Source: Flavobacteriales bacterium
Lineage (GTDB): Bacteria; Bacteroidota; Bacteroidia; Flavobacteriales_G; JALEGO01
Assembly (NCBI GenBank): GCA_020628935.1
Contig: JAHDEG010000003.1
Location: 62,001-126,000, forward strand
Direction: 5' to 3'
DNA: 64,000 bases
Part shown: positions 16,131 through 25,181 of the stretch, in pieces
Numbering within the stretch: position 1 is the stretch's first letter
Layout of the letters: the number at the start of each line of letters is the position of its first letter
The notes under the pieces: model-generated
What the model saw: only the letters and a program-made list of their open reading frames with translations
What the model was told of the DNA's origin: nothing
Databases searched by the model: none
Program-made: the position numbers and the translations under genes

Positions 16131-17264
16131 ATGAAAACACGCTCAAGTATACTAATGCTTCTTTTTATGGTAATGTTTGCCTGTAATGGTAGTTCATACA
16201 ATAAAAACGCTACTATTAAAGGCAAGCTCATAAACTCCAATAATGAAATAATTATTTTAGAGAGACTTACATCAACTGAGGTGATATTTATGGACTCTAC
16301 TAAAATTGATGATAAAGGAATGTTTTCATTTGCGGCAAAGCCTGAAACAGAAGGTTTTTACAGAGTAAAAATTAGCAATCAGAATTTCGTAAACGTTGTT
16401 TACGAAAAAGGCACCTCTATTTTATTAGAAGGAGATGCTAAACAACTTGCCAAAAACTTAACAGTTCAAGGTTCACCAGAAACAGAGCGAATGTTAGCGT
16501 TTAATAATGAACTTTCTAAAGTATACTATAAAAACGATTCTCTAAAGAAACTAGGTGCGGCCTATCAACAATCTGGCAATTACCAGGGGTTAATGGCTTT
16601 ACAGCAAGAACAACAAAAGCTTGGGATACAGCAACAAAAATATATTCAAGAGTTCATTGAAAAGAAACCCGGTTCCTTCGTCTCTTTAGCAGCTGTACAA
16701 AGCCTAAAGCCAGATCAAAACCTCGATCTATTTATCAAAGTAGAAGAAGGCTTAAAAAAAACACATCCTAATTCAGAACTAACAAAAACTTTCTCTAAAA
16801 GCATGGCTCAAATGAGGCAGTCAGCAGAAGATGCTAAAAGATTAAACATTGGTAGCGAAGCACCAGAAATAATGTTATCAACTCCCCAGGGAGAATCATT
16901 AGCACTTTCATCCCTAAGAGGAAAAGTAGTACTTATCGATTTTTGGGCATCTTGGTGCAGACCATGTAGAGCCGAAAACCCCAATGTTGTAAAAGTATAC
17001 AATAAGTATAAAGACAAAGGCTTTGACATACTAAGTGTATCGTTAGATAATAATAAAGATCGCTGGTTAAACGCCATTAAAGCAGATGGTCTAGAGTGGA
17101 ATCACGTTAGTGATTTAAAAGGATGGAAATCAGTTGTTACCCCACAATACAAGGTTACCGGTATACCAAAAACCTACTTATTAGATAAAAACGGAATAAT
17201 AATAGCAAAAGATTTAAGAGGCCCTGCCTTAGAGCGAAAGCTTGCAGAAGTTTTGGGAGGATAA
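16131..17264 (+). CDS. TlpA-like thioredoxin-fold lipoprotein with DUF4369-type N domain
   Basis: 377 residues. A lipobox (LFMVMFAC, Cys about residue 18) predicts a lipoprotein. Residues about 25-120 resemble the DUF4369 beta domain (ATIKGKLINSNNEIIILERL), followed by a helical linker with the Q-rich stretch QQEQQKLGIQQQK. The C-terminal third (about 240-377) is an AhpC/TSA-TlpA thioredoxin domain with the redox motif WASWCRPCRAENP (Cys about 276 and 279) and the cis-Pro region TGIPKTYLLDKNG. It probably reduces disulfides in periplasmic or surface-exposed proteins. No redox partner gene is adjacent. A perfect 28-bp palindrome follows downstream. Confidence 0.9.
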   Translation: MKTRSSILMLLFMVMFACNGSSYNKNATIKGKLINSNNEIIILERLTSTEVIFMDSTKIDDKGMFSFAAKPETEGFYRVKISNQNFVNVVYEKGTSILLEGDAKQLAKNLTVQGSPETERMLAFNNELSKVYYKNDSLKKLGAAYQQSGNYQGLMALQQEQQKLGIQQQKYIQEFIEKKPGSFVSLAAVQSLKPDQNLDLFIKVEEGLKKTHPNSELTKTFSKSMAQMRQSAEDAKRLNIGSEAPEIMLSTPQGESLALSSLRGKVVLIDFWASWCRPCRAENPNVVKVYNKYKDKGFDILSVSLDNNKDRWLNAIKADGLEWNHVSDLKGWKSVVTPQYKVTGIPKTYLLDKNGIIIAKDLRGPALERKLAEVLGG

Positions 17265-17322
17265 TAATATTCTTTATTTAAATATTTTGCAGTTCAAAAG
17301 AGTTCTTATAGGTTTGGCATCA

Positions 17323-17350
17323 AATTAAAAAATGAATTCATTTTTTAATT
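17323..17350. terminator. Perfect 28-bp AT-rich palindrome, probable terminator
   Basis: The arms AATTAAAAAATGAA and TTCATTTTTTAATT are exact reverse complements with no spacer. It lies 59 bp after the TlpA-like gene and 23 bp before the M1 peptidase start. The T6 run in the right arm makes it a plausible terminator. A DNA-binding site for the downstream gene is the alternative. Confidence 0.5.
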
Positions 17351-17373
17351 GACTTTTAGCAAAATCATTACCA

Positions 17374-20300
17374 ATGAATTCTTATAAGGTATCTATTTTT
17401 TTACTATTCAGCATTTTTTTATGCTCAAAAGTTATTTTAACTCAAAACAGTAACTACTTTCAACAAGAGGTAAACTACATAATTGAAGCTACGTTAAATG
17501 ATAAAAATCATACGTTAAGTGCGGAGCAAAAAATAACGTATACCAATAACTCAAATACTGAATTAGGTTTTCTTTGGTTTCACCTTTGGCCAAACGCTTA
17601 CAAAAATCATGAAACAGCTTTAGCTAAGCAATTGCTTGAAAATGGAGCAACCAAATTTTACTTTTCTACCGAAGAAGAAAGAGGATATATAGATAGTCTC
17701 AAGTTCAACGTAAACGGTAAAATTGTTAAATGGGAGTACCACCCAGAACATATTGATATTTGTAAAATATATTTAAACGAACCATTAAAAAAAGGCGAGT
17801 CTATAACTATAGAAACCCCTTTCTTTGTAAAAATCCCTAAAGGCATTTACTCTCGCTTAGGCCATATGGGAGAATCCTACCAACTAACACAATGGTATCC
17901 TAAGCCCGCTGTTTTCGACTATAAAGGATGGCACGAAATGCCATATCTAAACCAAGGAGAATTTTACTCAGAGTTTGGCTCGTTTGACGTAAAAATAACC
18001 CTTCCAGAAAATTATGTTGTAGGAGCAACCGGAGATTTACAAAACAAAGAAGAGTTAACGTGGCTAAATGCCAAAGCAGAAAAAACAGCGAAACTACTAT
18101 CCGACTCTACTTTTGAGTTTGATAAAGATAACTGGAAGGAGTTTCCTAAGTCGTCAACATCTCTAAAAACACTACACTATGAGCAAAAAAATGTGCACGA
18201 TTTTGCATTTTTTGCAGATAAACGTTGGCATGTATTAAAAGGAGAAGTAGAATTACCAAACTCAAAAAAGAAAGTAACTACATGGTCTATGTTTACTAAA
18301 AAAGAAGCTGATTTATGGGAAAACAGCATCGAGTACCTAAACGATGCTATTTACTATTATTCACTATGGAACGGTGATTATCCTTACAAACAAATGACAG
18401 CTGTAGATGGCGCATTAACAGCTGGCGGAGGCATGGAATACCCAAATGTAACCGTAATAGGAACTTCAGGTAATGCCTTCGGGTTAGAAACCGTTATTAT
18501 GCACGAAACGGGCCATCAATGGTTTTATGGAATTCTAGGCTCAAACGAAAGAGATTTCCCCTGGATGGATGAAGGAATAAATTCTTTTAATGAATTAAGA
18601 TACATACAAACTAAGTACCCAGAAGCAACTCTATTGGGTACAGAAACTCCAAAAATTGCAGAAAAAGTGGGGCTCAACATCCCTCAAAGATTGCAATACT
18701 ACTTGGGCTATTTAATAGCTGCAAGAGAAAACACCGATCAGCCATTGAGTCTAGGCTCAGAATATTATACCAACTATAATTATGCAGCAATGGTATATTT
18801 AAAAACCGCAGCTAGTTTTTATTATTTACAATCATACTTAGGCGAAGAAACCTTTGATAAAATCATGAAAAGATATTTTGCACTTTATAAGTTTAAGCAT
18901 CCTTATCCCGAAGATTTAAAAACACTATTTGAAAAAGAAACACAAAAAGACTTATCATGGTTTTTCGATGGATTATTAGCTACTAGTAACAAAGTTGAAT
19001 ATAAAGCTAAGGGCGTTAAAAAAATAAACAACAGCAATTATCAGCTTAAAATAAAAAACCTGGGTAAAATTAACGCGCCAATACTTATTCAAAGTAATAA
19101 AGAGGATGGATCTTCCTCTAAAAAATGGATCGATTGGAATGCACCTGAAGGAGAGAGAATTCAAACTCAAGCCATCGAAGCCGAAACAAAAAGCATAGAA
19201 ATAAACCCTAACATTGAAATGTTAGAACTTTCGACCGCTAACAACCGAATAAAAACAAACGGGCTATTTAAAAAAGTAGAACCTCTGCAAATTAAACCTC
19301 TTTACTCATTAGAAAACGGTAAAAAAACACAAGTGTTTGGTATTCCAACCATTGGTTGGAACGAATATGATAAAATTATGCTGGGTGTTGGTATTTATAA
19401 TTCCTTCCTCCCGAAACAAAAATTTGAATATCAGTTATTTCCTATGTACTCTATTAGTAACAAACAACTTAACGGGTATGGGAATATTGCTTACAATTTA
19501 AATCTAACATCATCAAAGGTGTTTAAAGATATTAAAGTGGGTATTCATGAAGCCAGGTATTCATTTTTCAACGGTAATTTAGGTAATGCAACATTTATCA
19601 AAACAGCTCCTTATGTAGAGCTTGAGCTTAAGAAAAAGCAATTAAGATCTCCTATTAACTCAGTTATTAAAGCACAGTTTTTTAACTTAAATGAGTCTTA
19701 CAACAATACAAGCTTCATTAATAATTACGGTAGAATCAGCTATAATTTCAAAAAGAAAAATGCAATTACTCCTTTTGAGCTGAATGGAGAGTTAGAGCAA
19801 AAATTTGAAACAAGCGATTCACAAACTTCCTTCACAAAAATATCGGCAGAAGCAATTCAAAAATTCAGATATAATAAAAAAGGCAGCCGTATCTCAGCGA
19901 GGTTTTTTGCGGGTGGATTTTTATCAAACCAAACTGCAAATCCAAGATATAATTTTAGAATGGATGGAGATAACGGATCAAGCAACTCAGGTATATTATT
20001 AGATTACACCTACGATAACTTATTTTTAGGGAGAAGCGAAACAGAAGGAATTTTATTTCAGCAGTTTTACAACGGACAAGGTAATTTTAAAATAGCAACA
20101 CCTTTAGGTCAGTCAAACGAATGGATAACCGCATTAAACATTAAAATAGATGCGCCAAACGGCAGATGGCTTGGGTTGTACAGTGATTTTGGATACAACT
20201 CAAACAAAACATTCATGGCAAGTGCAGGGGCTTATGTAACTATTTTGGGAGGATTGTTAGAAGTGTATTTACCTTTAGCTTATAGCGAAAACATAAAAAA

Positions 20301-20400
20301 TGTTCCCTCATTTAGCTCAAAAAAGTACTTAGAAAAGGTTCGCTTTGTAATTAATTTTAACAACCTTAATGTTTTCAAAAGCATAAATATTGCGAGATAA
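17374..20400 (+). CDS. M1-family zinc metallopeptidase with C-terminal extension
   Basis: 1008 residues with a signal peptide (VSIFLLFSIFLCSKVILTQ). The N-terminal beta domain (about 30-230) precedes the gluzincin core: an exopeptidase-type GGGMEYP (about 350-357), the zinc motif HETGHQW (about 377-383) and the second Glu in WMDEGINSF (about 400). These are the catalytic parts of aminopeptidase N-type enzymes, which remove N-terminal residues. After about residue 600 the sequence changes to a long stretch of alternating, aromatic-rich segments, possibly a C-terminal barrel-like domain of the kind seen in large Bacteroidota M1 proteins. Its function is unknown. It overlaps the next gene by 11 bp. 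Confidence 0.9.
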   Translation: MNSYKVSIFLLFSIFLCSKVILTQNSNYFQQEVNYIIEATLNDKNHTLSAEQKITYTNNSNTELGFLWFHLWPNAYKNHETALAKQLLENGATKFYFSTEEERGYIDSLKFNVNGKIVKWEYHPEHIDICKIYLNEPLKKGESITIETPFFVKIPKGIYSRLGHMGESYQLTQWYPKPAVFDYKGWHEMPYLNQGEFYSEFGSFDVKITLPENYVVGATGDLQNKEELTWLNAKAEKTAKLLSDSTFEFDKDNWKEFPKSSTSLKTLHYEQKNVHDFAFFADKRWHVLKGEVELPNSKKKVTTWSMFTKKEADLWENSIEYLNDAIYYYSLWNGDYPYKQMTAVDGALTAGGGMEYPNVTVIGTSGNAFGLETVIMHETGHQWFYGILGSNERDFPWMDEGINSFNELRYIQTKYPEATLLGTETPKIAEKVGLNIPQRLQYYLGYLIAARENTDQPLSLGSEYYTNYNYAAMVYLKTAASFYYLQSYLGEETFDKIMKRYFALYKFKHPYPEDLKTLFEKETQKDLSWFFDGLLATSNKVEYKAKGVKKINNSNYQLKIKNLGKINAPILIQSNKEDGSSSKKWIDWNAPEGERIQTQAIEAETKSIEINPNIEMLELSTANNRIKTNGLFKKVEPLQIKPLYSLENGKKTQVFGIPTIGWNEYDKIMLGVGIYNSFLPKQKFEYQLFPMYSISNKQLNGYGNIAYNLNLTSSKVFKDIKVGIHEARYSFFNGNLGNATFIKTAPYVELELKKKQLRSPINSVIKAQFFNLNESYNNTSFINNYGRISYNFKKKNAITPFELNGELEQKFETSDSQTSFTKISAEAIQKFRYNKKGSRISARFFAGGFLSNQTANPRYNFRMDGDNGSSNSGILLDYTYDNLFLGRSETEGILFQQFYNGQGNFKIATPLGQSNEWITALNIKIDAPNGRWLGLYSDFGYNSNKTFMASAGAYVTILGGLLEVYLPLAYSENIKNVPSFSSKKYLEKVRFVINFNNLNVFKSINIAR

Positions 20401-21145
20401 TAAAAAAATATACTTTGCATCTGATTTTCATTTAGGCGTTCCTACTTACGAAAAAAGTAGAGCAAGAGAAGATAAAATTGTTACTTGGCTTATTCAAATA
20501 TCTAAAGATGCCTCAGATATTTATTTAGTAGGAGATATCTTCGATTTTTGGTTCGAATACAAAACAGTAGTGCCCAAAGGTTATGTTCGCCTGCTAGGCA
20601 GGCTTGCTCAAATTACTGATAGTGGTGTTAAAGTTCATGTTTTTACCGGTAATCACGATATGTGGATGTTTGATTACCTATCAACCGAAGTTGGCGTAAA
20701 AATGTATCGCGAGCCAATTACAGTAAACCACAGTGACAAAGTTTTTTATATTGGCCATGGAGATGGATTAGGGCCAGGCGATCACGGTTATAAGTTTATT
20801 AAAAAAGTATTTTCAAATAAGATGTGCCAGTGGTTATTTGCCAGAATACACCCAAATTTTGGTATAGGCTTAGCAAACTATTGGTCTAAAAAAAGCAGAA
20901 TTTCAACAGGTAATACCGAAGATGATTATTTGGGGGATGATAAAGAGTTTTTAACTCAGTTTTGTAAGGAGTATATTAAGACCAAGCCTATCGATTATTT
21001 TGTTTTTGGGCACCGACATTTACCAATTGATAAAAAAATATCAGACACATCAACTTACATAAACTTAGGTGATTGGATTAAATATGACACCTACGCTGTT
21101 TTTGATGGAGAAAAACTAGATTTAAAAACGTGGGGGACAGAATAG
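20390..21145 (+). CDS. UDP-2,3-diacylglucosamine pyrophosphatase (LpxH-like metallophosphatase)
   Basis: 251 residues of the calcineurin-like phosphoesterase fold with the metal-binding signature in order: FASDFHLG (about residues 8-15), YLVGDIFDFW (about 44-53), VFTGNHDMW (about 81-89) and a C-terminal FGHRHLP. The spacing and the FDFWFEYK stretch fit LpxH, which cleaves UDP-diacylglucosamine to lipid X in lipid A synthesis. lpxK is about 8 kb upstream. The start is a TTG overlapping the M1 peptidase gene; there is no usable ATG before the conserved DFHLG. Nothing identifiable lies between its stop and the etf promoter, about 150 bp downstream. Confidence 0.88.
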   Translation: MRDNKKIYFASDFHLGVPTYEKSRAREDKIVTWLIQISKDASDIYLVGDIFDFWFEYKTVVPKGYVRLLGRLAQITDSGVKVHVFTGNHDMWMFDYLSTEVGVKMYREPITVNHSDKVFYIGHGDGLGPGDHGYKFIKKVFSNKMCQWLFARIHPNFGIGLANYWSKKSRISTGNTEDDYLGDDKEFLTQFCKEYIKTKPIDYFVFGHRHLPIDKKISDTSTYINLGDWIKYDTYAVFDGEKLDLKTWGTE

Positions 21146-21290
21146 CTTGAACTCAAACTTCCTTCCCAAATAAAATTTCCAAAATAAGGGAAGTTGCAAA
21201 ACAAATATTTATTTAACACAAATTCTTTGTAAACTGCATCAGGCCTAAAACATAAGAGAGGCTAAGGCAACATATTCACACTTTTTTTGT

Positions 21291-21298
21291 TAGTTTTG
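21291..21298 (+). promoter_or_regulatory. -7 promoter box for the etfBA operon
   Basis: TAGTTTTG matches TAnnTTTG and lies 20 bp before the ATG of etfB, so the leader would be about 15 nt. No convincing -33 TTG is found at the usual distance. Confidence 0.5.
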
Positions 21299-21318
21299 TA
21301 AATCTAAAATTACGCGAA

Positions 21319-22059
21319 ATGAAGTTTCTAGTATGTATAAGTAAAGTGCCCGATACTACATCTAAAATCGGCTTTACAGACAATAATTCCAAGTTTAACG
21401 AAGCAGGTGTTCAGTTCATTGTTAATCCTTACGATGAATGGTACGCACTAGTAAGAGCTTTAGAGTTAAAAGAAGCAAACGGAGGATCGGTAACAATTAT
21501 AACCGTTGGAGAGCAATCTGACGAGCCGGTAATGAGAAAAGCTTTAGCAATTGGTGCTGATGAGGCAGTGAGAATAAATGCCAAGTCTGACGATTCGTTT
21601 TTTATAGCAAAGCAAATAGCTGAGTATGCCAAAAACAACAGCTTTGATGTTGTTCTTTGTGGAAAAGAAACTATAAATTTTAACAGTGCACAAGTGCCTG
21701 CAACCATAGCAGAATTACTTGATATGCCACTAGTATCTTTAGCAACTAAATTAGATATCAATGGTAATACTGCAACCTTAGAAAGAGACGTTCAAGGTGG
21801 TTCTGAAGTAGTTGAAGTGCAAACACCATTTGTACTAAGTGCGGCAAAAGGAATGGCAGAGCAAAGAATTCCTAACATGAAAGGAATTATGATGGCTCGT
21901 TCAAAACCTTTAAATGTAGTTGAGCCTGTTTCTGTAGAAGCACACACAGAAATTTTAAGCTATGAGTTACCAAGCGGTAAAACAGAATGTAAGTATGTCG
22001 AAGCCGATAAAATGGATGAATTAATCGAGTTATTACACAACGAAGCAAAAGTTATATAA
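21319..22059 (+). CDS. etfB: Electron transfer flavoprotein beta subunit
   Basis: 246 residues. With EtfA it forms the FAD- and AMP-containing heterodimer that takes electrons from acyl-CoA and related dehydrogenases. The start MKFLVCISKVPDTTSKI is typical. Other family features are VNPYDEWYALVRALELKE (about 36-53), the nucleotide-binding AIGADEAVRI and CGKETINFNSAQVPATIAEL, and the late LERDVQGGSEVVEV segment. etfA follows after 2 bp. No acyl-CoA dehydrogenase is seen in this window, so its electron donors are encoded elsewhere. Methylmalonyl-CoA epimerase at 50 kb hints at odd-chain or branched-chain oxidation (inference). Confidence 0.95.
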   Translation: MKFLVCISKVPDTTSKIGFTDNNSKFNEAGVQFIVNPYDEWYALVRALELKEANGGSVTIITVGEQSDEPVMRKALAIGADEAVRINAKSDDSFFIAKQIAEYAKNNSFDVVLCGKETINFNSAQVPATIAELLDMPLVSLATKLDINGNTATLERDVQGGSEVVEVQTPFVLSAAKGMAEQRIPNMKGIMMARSKPLNVVEPVSVEAHTEILSYELPSGKTECKYVEADKMDELIELLHNEAKVI

Positions 22060-22061
22060 TT

Positions 22062-23030
22062 ATGAGTTCAGTACTTGTTTTCGCAGATTCAAAAAATAAT
22101 AAAATAACCAAAGCATCGCTTGAAACAGTAGCTTATGGTTCAAAAATAGCAAACGATAATGGAGGAAGTTGCACTGTAGTAACATACGGAGACATTCCTG
22201 AAGCAGAGCTTAAAACCCTTGGCGCATATGGAGCTAAAGAGGTTGTTGTAGCCCGTTCGGCTAGTAACGACTCTCAAGTTTTGAGTAAGTTAACTGCCGA
22301 TGTAGTAAGCGAAAAAGGAAGCGATGTTATCGTGTTTTCACAAGATTTTACAGGTAAAGCAGTTGCGCCAAGAGTATCAGCTAAATTAAACGCTGGTTTA
22401 GTTTCTGGTGTTATTGACTATCCTAATACATCAGAGGGATTTACCGTTAAGAAAAATGCGTTTTCAGGCAAAGCGTTTGCTTATGCTAGTATAAAAACAG
22501 ATAAAAAAGTAATTTCAATTGTACCTAATTCTATCGGAATTACTAAAGGAGAAGGAGAGGCATCTGTAAGTGATTTTCAAGGTACTTTAGCAACAGCAGG
22601 AGTTACTGTAAAAGAGAGCAAAGTAAAAGGTGGTGAAGGAATTTTATTAGACGAAGCTGAATTAGTTGTTTCTGCAGGAAGAGGCCTTAAAGGACCAGAA
22701 AACTGGGGAATGATTGAAGAACTTGCTTCAGAAATGGGTGCTGCAACTGCTTGCTCAAGGCCAGTATCTGATATTGGTTGGAGACCTCATCACGAACATG
22801 TTGGCCAAACAGGAATAGCAATTAGACCAAACTTATACATTGCAGTAGGTATTTCTGGTGCTATTCAGCATTTAGCAGGTGTTAACGCCAGTAAAACTAT
22901 TGTGGTTATTAATACCGATCCAGAAGCTCCATTCTTTAAAGCTGCTGATTACGGAATTGTTGGAGACGCATTTGAAGTAGTTCCTAAGCTTATAGAAGCA
23001 TACAAGAACTTTAAGCAAGCCAACAATTAA
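22062..23030 (+). CDS. etfA: Electron transfer flavoprotein alpha subunit
   Basis: 322 residues. The FAD-binding C-terminal domain carries the EtfA signature: VVSAGRGLKGPENWGMIEEL (about 204-223), ATACSRPVSDIGWRPHHEHV, QTGIAIRPNLYIAVGISGAI and VVINTDPEAPFFKAADYGIV. The N-terminal domain is a shared alpha/beta fold (MSSVLVFADSKNNKITKAS). It forms an obligate dimer with EtfB encoded 2 bp upstream. The DUF151 gene begins 23 bp downstream and could be in the same transcript. Confidence 0.95.
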   Translation: MSSVLVFADSKNNKITKASLETVAYGSKIANDNGGSCTVVTYGDIPEAELKTLGAYGAKEVVVARSASNDSQVLSKLTADVVSEKGSDVIVFSQDFTGKAVAPRVSAKLNAGLVSGVIDYPNTSEGFTVKKNAFSGKAFAYASIKTDKKVISIVPNSIGITKGEGEASVSDFQGTLATAGVTVKESKVKGGEGILLDEAELVVSAGRGLKGPENWGMIEELASEMGAATACSRPVSDIGWRPHHEHVGQTGIAIRPNLYIAVGISGAIQHLAGVNASKTIVVINTDPEAPFFKAADYGIVGDAFEVVPKLIEAYKNFKQANN

Positions 23031-23053
23031 TAATCACTTGCCTAAAGTAAGTA

Positions 23054-23671
23054 ATGGATAAATTAACATTAGATATTGTTGGGCTATCTTATAGCCAAAC
23101 ACAAACAGGTGCCTATGCGCTTGTACTTGGAGAGCAAGAGGGTAAAAGAAGACTGCCAATAATAATTGGCAGTTTTGAAGCCCAGGCCATCGCAATTGAG
23201 ATGGAAAAAATGAAACCAAGTAGGCCATTAACACACGATCTTTTTAAAAACTTTGCAGAGTCATTTGAAGTAAAAGTTAAAGAGGTTGTTATATACAACT
23301 TGGTAGAAGGTATTTTTTATGCTAAACTGGTTTGCCAAAAAGGAGATCAAGAAGTAGAGATTGATACGCGCACCTCTGATGCTGTAGCCATTGCTTTACG
23401 CTTCGAATGTCCTATATATACATTCGAATTTATACTGTCCTCAGCAGGAATCATTCTTGATGAAACAAGCATGTCTGAAACCGAAGAAATAGAAGAAGAA
23501 ATTGACTTAAGCACCATTGAAGATACCGAAGAAGATGCAGTGGTGGAGAAATCACCTAGCGAACAATCGGTAGAAGAGTTGGAAGCAGCCCTAGAGGAAG
23601 CCATTAATAGAGAAAATTACGAGCGAGCTTCTAAACTCAGAGATGAGATAAACAAGAGGAAGGAGGGGTAA
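23054..23671 (+). CDS. DUF151 (bifunctional nuclease-like) protein with C-terminal UvrB/C motif
   Basis: 205 residues. Residues about 1-135 form the DUF151 domain (GAYALVLGEQEGKRRLPIII, SRPLTHDLFKNF, DTRTSDAVAIALRF). Members have been described as bifunctional nucleases in plants, but the bacterial role is uncertain. An acidic linker (EEIEEEIDLSTIEDTEEDA) leads to a UVR motif at about 168-203 (ALEEAINRENYERASKLRDE), a protein-protein contact helix pair found in UvrB, UvrC and McsA. It lies just after etfA, an association that may be only positional. Confidence 0.88.
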   Translation: MDKLTLDIVGLSYSQTQTGAYALVLGEQEGKRRLPIIIGSFEAQAIAIEMEKMKPSRPLTHDLFKNFAESFEVKVKEVVIYNLVEGIFYAKLVCQKGDQEVEIDTRTSDAVAIALRFECPIYTFEFILSSAGIILDETSMSETEEIEEEIDLSTIEDTEEDAVVEKSPSEQSVEELEAALEEAINRENYERASKLRDEINKRKEG

Positions 23672-23737
23672 TTAATAATATTTTATTAAATCATAATTAA
23701 CAACGTAAATCCTCTAATTAATAAACCTACAATAGCC

Positions 23738-24448
23738 ATGAAATTTTTAAGCATCACTTTCGCCTTTTTCATTTTATTAAGTACAAATGCTCAAGATATT
23801 CAACTAGAAAACAATAAAAAACTAGCATTAGGTCTAGTTTTCTCACCAAATTATAGTTTTAGAACATTATCAACAACTGATGAGGCTTTTCAAGATTTTA
23901 CCAGTTACAGAGATGAAACGGAAACATCAAAAATTGGCTACACTTCAGGGTTATCTTTCCTGATTTCTGCGTCAAAAAGAATAACTATTGAAACAGGAAT
24001 TTTATATTCCAATAAAGGAGAAAAGACTACAAACCTGGGTTTAATTTTTCAAGGACCTGAGCCGCTAGCTCCAATTTCGGTAAAGCGTGTTTACAATTAC
24101 TACTACGCAGAGATACCTGCAAAAATCAACTATAAACTAACAACTGGTAAAGCAAGCTTATTTGTTTCGGTAGGAGGCTCAACAAATATATTTTTGCAAC
24201 AAACCACTAAGTCTATTATTACTTACACAGATGGTTCAACCCAAAAAAACACTTCAGAAGGGAATGATTTATCAAGAATTCAATTTTCTGGTTTAGCGAG
24301 TTTAGGTATTGACTATGCATTTAATGATGGCTTAAAAATGAGAATTGAACCTATTTATAGAAGAGCACTCATCCCAATTATAGATGCACCAATTAAACAA
24401 TACACATATTCAATAGGCTGCAATTTTGGAGTATACAAAATGTTTTAA
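23738..24448 (+). CDS. PorT-like outer-membrane beta-barrel protein
   Basis: 236 residues with a signal peptide (FLSITFAFFILLSTNAQ). The rest is alternating, aromatic-rich and glycine-rich, as in PorT/OmpW-like 8-strand barrels: ALGLVFSPNYSFRTLS, SKRITIETGILYSNKG, YYYAEIPAKINYKL, ASLFVSVGGSTNIF, and a last strand ending YSIGCNFGVYKMF. Related proteins are common in Bacteroidota; some belong to the type IX secretion apparatus but most are uncharacterised, and I make no secretion claim for this one. The 3' end overlaps the next gene by 23 bp. Confidence 0.82.
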   Translation: MKFLSITFAFFILLSTNAQDIQLENNKKLALGLVFSPNYSFRTLSTTDEAFQDFTSYRDETETSKIGYTSGLSFLISASKRITIETGILYSNKGEKTTNLGLIFQGPEPLAPISVKRVYNYYYAEIPAKINYKLTTGKASLFVSVGGSTNIFLQQTTKSIITYTDGSTQKNTSEGNDLSRIQFSGLASLGIDYAFNDGLKMRIEPIYRRALIPIIDAPIKQYTYSIGCNFGVYKMF

Positions 24449-25181
24449 GCGGGTTCTTAAGCTTGTAATAGCTTTAATAATTATTTCTCCAGTTAATATT
24501 TATACACAAAACATTAATATTGGAGCATCTTCCCTCTTTGGTTATATAAATAGCAAATCATTAAACATGACTCAACTGAGTCCTGCTTTAAAACTATCCT
24601 ATGACACATATAAATATGAGGTCTCTATAAACAGTGGTGTAAACTATGCTACACTTAAAAAATCACCAGTTTCAGTTAACAGCGTTTGCCTCACACAAAT
24701 AGATCGCGGAAACGCAGGATTTGTTGATGGAAGTCAGGTCAATGAATGCTCTTGCAATTACAAAGGGTTTTATACAAACTTTAATTATAATTACTTTTTT
24801 TATAGAAAATCAAACCAAAAAATAAGCCACCGATTAGGTGTTGGTGGTTATATTGGCTTATCGTTAATTAAAGAACGTTACACTCATACCTATTCATCAA
24901 ATTATAGAACTTTTTATGGAGTGCAAGAAACTGAAATTAGCGGTAATATAAATTACTTAACACCAAATATAGGTGGTCAAGTATTGTATTCGTTAACACT
25001 AAACCATTTATTTACAGCTAATATTGCTTATAGAATTGCAATGTACAGACCTTTTGATTTAAATGCACCAGAAAGAAACTCAGTTGATACAAACAGCCCG
25101 TTTATAGGCCTATCAAATCAGGCCAAAGTAAGTTTAACCTATGCAATTAAACAGAAAAAGAACCTATTTAGCGGAAGGTAA
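24426..25181 (+). CDS. Exported beta-rich protein, probable outer-membrane barrel
   Basis: 251 residues, not assigned to a named family. A signal-like hydrophobic segment (VLKLVIALIIISPVNIYTQ, about 10-28) is followed by alternating aromatic strands (GFYTNFNYNYFFYR, HRLGVGGYIGLSL, LTPNIGGQVLYSLTLN). The start is a TTG inside the preceding barrel gene; no ATG comes before the signal peptide. The pair is probably translated together, and the products may be partners. The 3' end overlaps the converging M28 peptidase gene by 18 bp. Two cysteines in NECSC are unusual for a barrel. Confidence 0.75.
   Translation: MEYTKCFKRVLKLVIALIIISPVNIYTQNINIGASSLFGYINSKSLNMTQLSPALKLSYDTYKYEVSINSGVNYATLKKSPVSVNSVCLTQIDRGNAGFVDGSQVNECSCNYKGFYTNFNYNYFFYRKSNQKISHRLGVGGYIGLSLIKERYTHTYSSNYRTFYGVQETEISGNINYLTPNIGGQVLYSLTLNHLFTANIAYRIAMYRPFDLNAPERNSVDTNSPFIGLSNQAKVSLTYAIKQKKNLFSGR

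Noticed and set aside
21150-21205. Hairpin between the LpxH-like gene and etfB
   Set aside because: AACTTCC and GGAAGTT pair over 7 bp but with a loop of more than 25 nt, so it is not a credible terminator.
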